From assembly GCA_963978905.1 (NCBI GenBank), contig OZ022256.1, positions 25,507,426 to 25,571,425 on the forward strand: a DNA stretch of 64,000 nt. The letters are read 5' to 3'. The position numbers and the translations under genes were made by a program. The stretch's first letter is position 1. Each line of letters opens with the position of its first letter. The notes beneath the pieces are model-generated. The model did not search any database, was not told the origin of the DNA, and was given only the letters and a program-made list of their open reading frames with translations. The DNA comes from Trichostrongylus colubriformis. Its lineage: Eukaryota; Nematoda; Chromadorea; Rhabditida; Trichostrongylidae. This document shows, piece by piece, positions 32,935 through 42,500 of this stretch.

Positions 32935-33174
32935 TTAAGCCTTTCCCGGATTCCTGGGAAGTTCAGATATGTGCTTGAGCTGACCTTGGTATACAACCCA
33001 TTCACGTTTTTTCATACCCTTATCCTCTTCCCTTGCTATCTGCCTTAGCTCAAAGTCAACTTTCCTTTTTTGAGCTGTCATAATTTTCCGGATGTAAACG
33101 TTAGTAAAATCTGTACTACGAAGTGGACGCGAATTTGCCAAAGCCCTTCGCCAGTGAACCCGAGATGGAGACAC
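32935..33174 (-). pseudogene. LINE-2 ORF1 C-terminal fragment
   Basis: A 79-aa frame with STDFTNVYIRKIMTAQKRK and WVVYQGQLKHISE, resembling the end of nematode CR1-type ORF1 proteins (nucleic-acid-binding proteins of the element). Position just upstream of the endonuclease fits. Identification is from pattern memory only. Confidence 0.6.
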
Positions 33175-33361
33175 AACTTTGATTAAGCGTGGAAGTTCAG
33201 TATTGGTATTTCCAATTCTATAGATTTCAGTGGCTTTACCTGCAGAACATCTGATACATCGTTGATTTTCTTTTCAAGGTCCATTTGACGACTATCAATG
33301 TAGATCGCAGTACCAAGACCAATGTATCATTTTCTGGAACGCTAGGCAATTCAGCGGTTGA

Positions 33362-33822
33362 TATTAGGTTGGAACATAATTTCTGTTACACTTTTTATTT
33401 TTCTTGCGGAAAACTGTGGAGGCTCCTGGAATATATGCTAGTGGGGGGTATATAAAGTGAGTAAAAAGGCCTACTGATTAACACATTCATATTCTCTATG
33501 GCTTCAATTAGCAGTGAATCTACGGCAATTTCGAGAGAGGGGCGAAATTCATGAACACCGCCCCGGTTCCTCAGCATGCAAGGCTACTAACCGAATCAAC
33601 CAGTCGATGGGCCCAGATACTGTCTCTCATATGGCGGCTACCCGATGGCTCAATCGACTCAAATTGAAACGAAAAAAATTTCAAAAAATTGCAAAGAGAA
33701 AAAAATTCGAAAAAAAAATTCAAAAAAAGGTCGAAAAATTGCCATCCAACACGACAGTCACTGCCGATCTCTACTGCAGACAATTGGACACCGTAGCCGC
33801 AAAACTTACCGGAAAAATTATC
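33362..33822 (+). mobile_element. mariner remnant
   Basis: Left end TTAGGTTGGAACATAATTTC after TA is a mariner-type terminus. Downstream, VTADLYCRQLDTVAAKL (33756-33806) matches the transposase segment between the first and second catalytic Asp. Everything in between is collapsed into A-rich sequence, and no right terminus is seen. Confidence 0.65.
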
Positions 33823-34126
33823 TGTGAATGTGAACATTCCACTGTTAGCCGCAAAAGCTAATCGGCCTCGGTGACATTCCCCTTCTCACGCTCCTTATCA
33901 AATCTTATCAACCATTATCAATTTAGATCACCCACCAAAAATGTCCCTGGCCCACTCTGCTAACCACCTATGAGTGTCAGCGCTCTTAGAACAATAGAAT
34001 AACGCGAAAGGCGAAACGAATTTGACGACATTTGCCTTCCGAAGCTCCTTATCAACCCTTATCAGTCGCTATCATTTTTGGTCCACCACCGCGAGGGTCT
34101 CTTTACCACCCCCCAAATCACTTGTA

Positions 34127-35008
34127 TTAGGTTGTGCCAAAAGTCTTGTAATATTTTTCCAAAAAAAATCAGTAACCCTTGTTCACTTCGAGGCAGGTCC
34201 AGGCGGTTCAGGAATATGGTAGAACGTTCCCTAAGCTTTCTAGAAAAATATATATTGACCCACCAGATCCCGTGAAGAGAGCTACAATGCCCGTTGTCGA
34301 CACCCACCCAACTCGCGGTGTCATCTATTATGAGCGGTCTTGCGGCACCAAAACGACGGAACCTTGCCACTGCATCAGCGCTACATTGGGCAAGGGATGT
34401 GTGAGCTACGTGACCGTGCGCCGCTGGTTCATCAGCTTCAGCAACGGTAAGATTGACATGAAAGACGAACCACGCTTGGGACTGTGCTGGTTCGGGACGC
34501 GGAAGGAATGCTTTTCCGCGAGGTGCTGGTACGAGGCGAGAGAGTCACCGCTGCCGTACGCACCCACCAGCTCCAGCAGCTCGTCGTTGCTGTTCGAGAA
34601 AAGTGCCAGAAAAGGTCCGCGGTCACCTTTCTTCATGACGACGCCCGCTCCCATTTCGCGAAAAGTACCCAGGCCAAGTTATAGGAGCTCGGCTGGGATG
34701 TGCTGCCCCACCCGCCATACTCTCCAGACATTGCCCCTTCTGGCTATCACCTTACCCATCCTCTCGAATCCTTCCTGGCCAAGAGAAAATTCGTTGATTA
34801 TGACTTGCCTGCGAAGGCGATCGCTGACTTCTTCGACTCTCAGAACCCAGAGTTCTGAGAGAAGAGAATCAACGATTTTCCTATAAAGTGGCAGAGGGTT
34901 GCCGATAACAATGGTCAATACGTTGTTGTTTAGTTGTCATTTGTTGGACGAAAAAAAATAAAAAATGATGATCGAAAAAAATACTACAAGACTTTTGGAA
35001 CAACCTAA
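34127..35008 (+). mobile_element. internally deleted mariner transposon
   Basis: Inverted ends TTAGGTTGTGCCAAAAGTCT / AGACTTTTGGAACAACCTAA, flanked by TA (34125-34126, 35009-35010). Length 882 bp, against roughly 1.3 kb for a complete mariner. Intact Helitron copies supply the empty site. Confidence 0.92.
34306..34920 (+). pseudogene. mariner transposase remnant
   Basis: The N-terminal helix-turn-helix piece VTVRRWFISFSNGKIDMKDEP is followed, after a deletion, by LHDDARSH (second catalytic Asp region, near 34630) and, after an in-frame stop, VLPHPPYSPDIAPSGYHL (third catalytic Asp region, near 34700-34755), then the C-terminal WQRVADNNGQYV. The first catalytic Asp region is gone. Not functional. 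Confidence 0.85.
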
Positions 35009-35127
35009 TAAAATCCAGGTTCCTAGCTTTAATGCGACGCGATATATGAATTTCGTGACGGACAAACGGACACTCACACAACTCACTCACACACACAGAC
35101 ATACTAAGCGAATTATATATAGGAGGA

Positions 35128-36989
35128 CCAGTTGGGCTATCGCACAGTACTGTGCGAATTACCCATTATTTATTTTTCTCTACAGAAATATGTAATGGGG
35201 AAATGGTCAATGTTGCCTTTTTGCTGAGCATCCACCTCTACAGGTGGTAGCTGGTAAATCCGTATGCCGGTCATCGATGCTTATCGTTTCTGTGAACATG
35301 CTCCACTATTTGGAATTTTACATGGTCTAGCGGTCGATACCCAGTATTGTTGTTGGCACGGCATGAGAGAATGAGTCGCTTGTTGTGCTATCACAAATCT
35401 ACATCGTGTCTTGATCATTCGCTCAGATCGCAATATCAGAAGACATGCACCATTATTCAGAACGCTAAGCAATTTAGCGGTTGATACATCGGCAGCTGAT
35501 ATCAGAACATGAACAAAATATGTTTACTCAATGGTACTGGGCATCAGACGCAATTGCTACTCAGTCGTATAGTGGTATGAGCGGTGTACCGGATTTTACC
35601 CTCCCCATTTCCTTATGGTTCTTATCACTCCACGTAGGCCGTTATCAGTTTTGGAAAGTCGTCATCAAGGTCGCCCTACCCTTAATACCTGTGAGTGCGA
35701 AGATTCCACTGTTAGCCGGAAGAGCGAAACTGATTTGGCGACATTAGCCTTTCGACGCTCCTTATCGAATCTTATCAACCGTTGTCAGTGTGGATCACCC
35801 ACCGTTGATGTGCCCGACCCACCCCTCAAAACGCCTATGTGTGTCGGCTGAGTGTCGGCTCTCTAGGATCAACCTGAATGGGAGAACGAGTTCGGCGACA
35901 TTCGCAGTTCGAGGTTCCTCATCGCATCTTCTCAAGTATTATCAATTTGGATCACCCGCCATTGATGTGTCCGTCCCACCCTTCAAAACACCTATTAGTG
36001 TCGGCAGTCTAGGATCGACCCAAAAGGCGAAATGGATTTGGCGATTTCTATATTGCGTTTGCTTTTACTGCTATTATTCAATGTGCAGATTGTTATTAAT
36101 AGTTCAACCGACCAACATTCTAGTAATTTGTAAAATGATTATGTAAATATAAAGAAGTGATCAAACCATAATAGATATGATAACAATTATCTATCGAATA
36201 CACATTATTTGAATAATTTCTCCCAATAAAAGTGGTCAACCAAGGAAAAGAAGAATCCAGTTCACACAGGTAAAACAAGAAACCAAAGAATCTTGGTGAG
36301 TCCACACAAAACCTGATATCTAATAACTCCAAATCAGTAAGTTTTAAATAAACTCAAAATAAATTTAAAATAATTTGGTTTCAATACACAATTAATAACG
36401 GGATTGGATTTTGGTGTGTTTATGCCGCGTTGGTGGTTACATGTTTCAATGGGCGTGTGACTGCTCAATGTGGTGTGGATATGCCGAGGTTTATTCCCAT
36501 TATCAAACAAATTAAAATATAAATATGTTTACATCTGCAATATTGTTTTTCTCCCTTCCCTTACTGATGAGCACAGAGGGAGAGTATTCTTCTCTGTTTG
36601 GTTTCCGTCTGAGGTCCCGTGCGAAACGGAAACCAAACTAACTCTTTGTTAAAGACAAGTAAATAATTGTTAAATAGTTATAACAAATAATTATCTCCTT
36701 GGACAATTACTTAACAAACATAATTGAAAGTGATTGTTTAAATATAAACCTTCATTGTTTTGAAAAAACCTTCGCAACTACTTCATTAGCTTGTCGAGGC
36801 TCCCTATCAGCCTTTTTCAGCTGCTACCCCTTTCGGTTCACCATCACTGGGATCCCCTTACCGTCCCCTATATCATATCTCAAATTCAGGATCCTACCTT
36901 TGCTGCGACACGAGATATGAATTTTCGGTCAAACAGACACACATACACACACATCAACAGACACACTTAGCCGATTATATAAAGTAGGA
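35128..36989 (-). mobile_element. Helitron-type element abutting the previous one
   Basis: Starts CCAGTTGGGCTA followed by a perfect 18-base palindrome TCGCACAGTACTGTGCGA (the 3' hairpin end on -) and ends TTATATAAAGTAGGA before T (the 5' end TCCTACTTTATATAA on -). Contains the ~146-bp minisatellite units at 35640-36050. About 36060-36750 is AT-rich and not shared with other copies, probably a further insertion. Confidence 0.7.
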
Positions 36990-37755
36990 TAGTGGGATTT
37001 TTGCTTTTCCGTTTCAATGAAAGTGATGATTTTTACTGCGCGAAGTTGTAGAGTCGACTCCGAATCATCATACTTCCTGAACACTCTTCTATTGAAGGAG
37101 CTGTTCAGGCATTTGAAGAGGAGCGATATTGTTTGCGCTAGATCCGACGAGTAGCCCCCCCCCCCCCCCTCCGAGTGAGGGCCTTAGCCTGGAACTAGTA
37201 CAATTTCTAGAAGATGATCTGTGAAAAATGCGGTCGCACATGGTTGCTTCGAGAAGGACACGCGCAGCATCCTTTTTTTTCGTGTTTGTATGAATCAGAG
37301 CTACCTCGGATGTTCAAACCCATTCACTGGGTAGACCAAATTTTCTAGGTTTTCCTCATAAATACAAACGCACACTGCATTCTATTGCTTTGATTGAAGC
37401 GTATTCATCAACTAAAAACTCGAGAAACTCATTCATTTCTTCTCTTCTAGAACCAGGGGTAATTTGTTCCTTCATGGCAATGCTTCTTCCTCCTTTGCAG
37501 TGCTCACATTTGTACTTACCTCTGTTCTCACTTGATCGAGCAAGAACTCATGAAGTGAAGTCATCCTGAAAGTGTCTTTTTGCAGTGCTTTAAAATATCT
37601 CTGATCGTCCAGAAACCCTATGGAAATCTTAGCAAATATTTGTGTTTGGAGAAAGTTAGTTCTATTCACTCGATTCATCTTGAATGCGCAAAACCGCCTA
37701 GCAATAAGATAGAGCCCCTCAAAGTGGTGGTCGAAGGTGCGGGGTCTCAGAGTGA
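36990..37755 (+). repeat. relic of transporter intron-6 segment, copy C
   Basis: Aligns with 20440-21500, 48390-49250 and 52590-53570: shared CGCGAAGTTGTAGAGTCGAC-type start, CATCATACTTCCTGAAC, GGAGCTGTTCAGG, GAAAAATGCGGTCGCAC and AACCAGGGG. No transporter exon follows. Contains a C run (37147-37160). Frame 37472-37678 on - is not conserved. Confidence 0.75.
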
Positions 37756-39190
37756 ATGGTCACCAAAAAAAATATAGCCATCAGTCGGCACAGTTGGGCT
37801 TCGTCGGTCGAAGATGGCGAGTGGATCTGTTTACGTAACTTTCGGCAGTGATGTAGTCTGCCTTGACCATACTTAAAGAGCACAAGTGTTAACTTTGGAC
37901 CAACGCCGATGACGAAACCCTGTGTAGTGTATCTAAAATGGTATTCATCAGAGCGACCGATTTTTGGAGTGAGGCTTTTACCAGCTTTGTCCACTATATA
38001 CAACCGTCTATTCTGCGGCGTATCACTATTTTCCCGACGGTCCCGTCAACAAATGGATTGCTAGACACATCTACAAGAAGATGAACATCGTCCATGACAA
38101 TGCCAGACCCATTATGACCCATATTGTTCGACTGTTCTGACGAAAAAGTGCATCAGATTTCTCACTACGTAAACCTTTCTAAAAATATAGCCTTCAGTCG
38201 GCACAGTTGGGCTTCGTCGGTCGAAGATGGCGAGTGGATCTGTTTACGTTACTTTCGGCAGTGATGTAGTCTGCCTTGACCATACTTAAAGAGCACAAGT
38301 GTTAACTTTGGACCAGCGCCGATGACGAAACCCTGTGTAGTGTATCTAAAATGGTATTCATCAGAGCGACCGATTTTTGGGGTGAGGCTTTTACCAGCTT
38401 TGTCCACTATATACAACCGTCTATTCTGCGGCGTATCACTATTTTCCCGACGGTCCCGTCAACAAATGGATTGCTAGACACATCTACAAGAAGATGAACA
38501 TCATCCATGACAATGCCAGACCCATTATGACCCATATTGTTCGACTGTTCTGACGAAAAAGTGCATCAGATTTCTCACTACGTAAACCTTTCTGAAAATA
38601 TAGCCTTCAGTCGGCACAGTTGGGCTTCAGAGCACCTACGGTATCAAAGTCCGCTTGAAACAGTGGAGCTAGATTCTGTGGTAGGTCTTTTGTGGGGAGC
38701 TTCCTTAGTATTGGCCCAATGGAAGTCACAGAGCTCTTGCTGCTCGAACAACTCTGCTATGATCCAAAGTATCATTTTCCCTGCCCGGACCAGCTTCCGG
38801 AAAGGTTTCAGTGGTAGCGGCATGTTCTGGTTCTTGGAAACGAAGGATGCTGGGAGCCTGGAAAGAGCGAAATACTTAAGGGCGCCGCCCAACATGAATT
38901 CCTTTAGCTACCCAGAGTAAACGGACCTTATCAAGGTTCCAAACGAAGGCGACGAAATTTCGATTTTTGCCCAGTTAGGTGACACATCATCTTCATTTGG
39001 AAAAAGTTCCCGTTCCTGCACATGCAGAAGGCTCTCATGGAGTTTACTAGTGATAGTAAGGGGTGTGCTCTTGAATTTGGGGATGTAAAGGCCTCGTAAG
39101 AATATGCTGAAGCACGGCTAATGGGTGGGAGGGAGGAAAGGGGGGGGGGGTGAAAGTGAAGGAAAAAACTACTTTTTTGGCACTCCCTCT
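37756..39190 (+). mobile_element. mariner-family element M2 with internal tandem duplication
   Basis: Right end ACTACTTTTTTGGCACTCCC matches, in inverse, GGGGGTGCCAAAAAAAGTAAT at 61311; the left end is decayed. A 413-bp unit is repeated (37781-38193 and 38194-38606). Each unit encodes MNIVHDNARPIMTHIVRLF (for example 38080-38140), the mariner transposase block around the second catalytic Asp. The 3' half (38610-39190) is shared with 61490-62030. Confidence 0.65.
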
Positions 39191-39533
39191 AGAGAATACG
39201 CCTAGATAACAATAGTAATATACGGCTGCTGGTTAGTTTCTGAGGCGGACATTCGGAGTAGAGCTTCACAATGTACCAGTGCTGCTCCCTTTGCAGGAAC
39301 TTGCAGTGAAACATTGTACCGTGTATCGTCAGCTATGAAGTATTCTCCCAGCTCGCAAGTGGTTTTTTTCGAAGGCGTTTCGAAGCTCTGTCTGTTCGTG
39401 CAAAGATAAATAATGTTTTCCAGATTAAGTTCGTCTCCAGACGAGGATCGAGCTCGTCCATTCATTTCATATCTGCCCGAAGATGTTCTATTCAAGTGGG
39501 ACAGATCTAGCAGGTTGATTTCGCTATTTTGCG

Positions 39534-42500
39534 ATGCGCCTATTGCTGACACCGGCCGTTCGCAGGTATTTCATTCCCCTTTCTACAACTTCATCAGGGT
39601 GTTTTTATTTCTTCCAGCGCCGCATTCTATGTCGGCTCCACGGTATTCTGCTCCTTGATGAGCAAAGTGGTAGTCACTCGGCTTTTCTTTGAATATCCCT
39701 TGGTCATTATTATGCTTCAAATGGCCACCACTCTATTCATCGTGGAATTGCTAAGGTGAAAATATAGCTAATTTGTGTTTTTCCTCAGAAAGGTTAGAGC
39801 TGTTTGTATCAAAATGCAGCACATACTGCTGATTTTAGAAACTTAAAAATTTTGCGAAACGTTTTGTGGCTTGGGTGCTGATTCGTCGCTAGCAAAATTC
39901 TGTCCGGTGCTTCTCGCAAAGGGCTGTTTTGATGTGTTTTTATTCCGTCGTTTCTAAAACTACATCCGAGCAAGCGATCGAAGGAGTAGAATTGGTGAAA
40001 CCTTGAGTTCTGTCGAAGTATGTAGGTTCGTCAATTCCCTCTGAATTCGCCGTGAATTAGTGGCTCGTGCTTCACAAAATGACTTCAAGTATAATAAATA
40101 TGTGATCAAACTGCTGCTAATCATATTGTTGTTTCCTTGCTCATAGAGGTCCATTCTCCTTAACTGCTGCATGCATTGAGAAAAACGAGCATAGCAAGCC
40201 AACGTGTGCTGAGTTAACCGATGTACAGGTGCTTGGGAGCCTAGGTTCATAGAGCGAATTATGGCGTCATTGTATAGCAGATCACAGTCTTCTGTTATCT
40301 GCTGACAAGGGAGGGTCATCAGGTCAGTCCGGCCTTTTGCGATGGGATGTATACCACTGTACTCGTCTTGGGACGAGAAACTCAAATCTGCCTTCCAAAT
40401 TTGCGAAACGATTCTGTGAGCAAAGTTATGAAGGGTAGTCTCCCGACATGGTCGACTCTCTCTCTCTCGCATGTTCGCATGAGTGGACGTGGAATGCTGG
40501 CACAGCGAGGTGAGTTGTGGTGTACTGGACACGATGGTTGTTTCATAGGAGATGGGTCGCAGGTTCGGATCCTTTGTGCGGCTGCTCTTTTGCTTTTTCT
40601 CCCTTCAGCTCATATGAACCCAAAAAGTGTGTATTAGTAAGTATTTGAAAGGTTTACCTCTTCATTCAACACCAAGAGGGGACAAAATTTCACGTTTCCT
40701 GATTTATGCATTTTTTCAAGACTTTCATTTATAGAGGGCATGGGTGAATAGGAGATACAAGAATATGAAAACCAGTAATTTACGAACACATGTGGTATTC
40801 CTGCACAAAGTGGGCGAAACAGTACAATCTCTCACAGTGTGCACAACGAATAAAGAAAAAAATTTCCACACACACAGCAGTCGGAGCCCTCAACCACTTC
40901 AGATGGGGAACAATATTGAAGAGGTGATAATCACTTTATTTCGACTGACGTTTCGGCGTCGTCACCTTCTTCAGAGTCTGGAAGAGTGAAGACTTCATGA
41001 AAACTATTCGTTCAAACACCATTTCATTTCACAGAAAAAATTGACAGTTCGTAGAAGGGGAAGATGCCCTAGATAAATACTGACTAACCTTTGAAACCGT
41101 CGACCGTAGAGGTCCACCTGCCACCCCGTAGTGGTAGAAGAGGGGTTTAAATAGGTAAAGACCCTCAGACCACTTACTTGAGGAAACCCCTGAGGGAGTT
41201 TGCCCTAATTTAACCTTTCCAGAGGCAAAAAGAAACCAAGTGACCCTTGGCGCTGTATAACACCCCTTATTGATTGATGTTCTAACCCCGACCCCGTTGG
41301 AGAGAAAACCACGGGGGATTGATCTAATAGATCAAAACCCGCATAGGGCCGCGAAGGGTGCCAGCTCCTTAGTGATTTCCACGCATTCCTCCTTTCTATT
41401 GATTTTAGGGTTCCTGGCCGTGATCCAGAAGGCCTCTAAGGTACGGCGTGCCGCAATATCTGGTTCACGTGATAGTATTGCGACGGCCACCTGTATGCAC
41501 GCGTTCTCGTGGCACCGTACCCTGTGTTCTCCTAATGGGGTGGTAATCCTTGACTTCAACATGCCATCTAGATGTTCCTTAACTCGGATGCGAAGAGGTC
41601 TCGCGGTTTCACCGATGTACTCCTCCTTGCAGTGAAGGCATGTGATTGAATATACCACACCTGATGTCATGCAGTCTCCTTGTTTGCTGAAAGGACAGAT
41701 GACGCAAGAAGGGGTTAAACATGAGCGGTCGTATAGTCGGTTTCGTACCAGTAGACCTCGGAAAAGGCGGAGGATAGAGTCTCGGTTGTGCAGTGAAAAA
41801 TTTACATCATGTGCAATTACATAGGAGGTGCAAAAGCAATAACTTTTTGTTCCTTCCGAGAAGGCAGACGTCTCACTTCACAGGAACCGAAGTCCTTCAA
41901 CAAGTACGTCAACACTAGCTTTGGGCAGAACATTGGGATTGAGTATGAGAGAAACTACTGTTTTTCTCTGCTAGACAACGCTACGTCACCTTATACCACA
42001 TACTTATCTGTACAACTGTACGCTCTGTTCAAGTCTACAGGATATAATGCCCTCTATAAATGAAAGTCTTGAAAAAATGCATAAATCAGGAAACGTGAAA
42101 TTTTGTCCCCTCTTGATGTTGAATGAAGAGGTAAACCTTTCAAATACTTACTAATACGCACTTTCTGTGTTCATATGAGCTGAAGGGAGAAAAAGCAAAA
42201 GACCAGTCGCCAAAGGATCCGAACCTGCGACCCATCACCTGTGAAACAACCATCGTATCCAGTACACCACAACTCACCTTGCTGTGCTAGCATTCCACTT
42301 CCACTCATGCGAACATGCGAGAGAGAGAGTCGACCATGTCGGGAGACTACCCTTCATAACTTTGCTCACAGAATCGTTTCGCAAATTTGGAAGGCAGATT
42401 TGAGTTTCTCGTCCCAAGACGAGTACAGTGGTATACATCCCATCGCAAAAGGCCGGACTGACCTGATGACCCTCCGTGAGAGCATTCAATAATCGAGATG

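Larger units (their letters stand above)
28946..33335 (-). mobile_element. CR1/Sam-like LINE, near full length but broken (LINE-2)
   Basis: On -, from high to low: an ORF1-like end (33174-32935), the ORF2 endonuclease (32713-32480), an inserted repeat (about 31765-32460), ORF2 pre-RT and RT (31673-30800), a nested LINE fragment (30278-30794), the rest of RT (30270-29426) and a C-terminal segment ending near 28960. It belongs to the same group as LINE-1 of the window, but is clearly diverged from it. Confidence 0.85.
33336..35127 (-). mobile_element. Helitron-type element split by two mariners
   Basis: Family sequence at 33336-33361, 33823-34126 and 35009-35127, ending on - with the 5' terminus TCCTCCTATATATAATTCG. 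Without the mariner, CACTTGTA joins AAATCCAGG as in other copies. The hairpin end is missing at the left, where LINE-2 begins. Confidence 0.7.
40310..42480. mobile_element. 2.2-kb element with ~420-bp terminal inverted repeats, intron 2 of gene B
   Basis: Left arm from GGAGGGTCATCAGGTCAGTCCGG to about 40738 and right arm (about 42060-42472, ending CCGGACTGACCTGATGACCCTCC) are inverted copies, with a few indels. Gene A lacks it: CTATTATCTGCTGGAAGCATT is continuous at 16070-16091. The inside holds Penelope-derived sequence and two frames of unknown origin. The right edge is a few bases uncertain. Confidence 0.85.

Noticed and set aside
37147..37160. C homopolymer runs here and at 51052, 56168 and 62747
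   Set aside because: Simple sequence, possibly with length errors; no evidence of a specific function.
39202..39552. A 116-codon - strand frame over the 5' region of gene B
   Set aside because: The aligned region of gene A has stops in this frame, so the protein is not conserved; it overlaps exon 1 on the opposite strand.
39960..42492. Near-identical frames at 39960-40532 (-) and 42241-42492 (+)
   Set aside because: They come from the inverted arms of the 2.2-kb TIR element.
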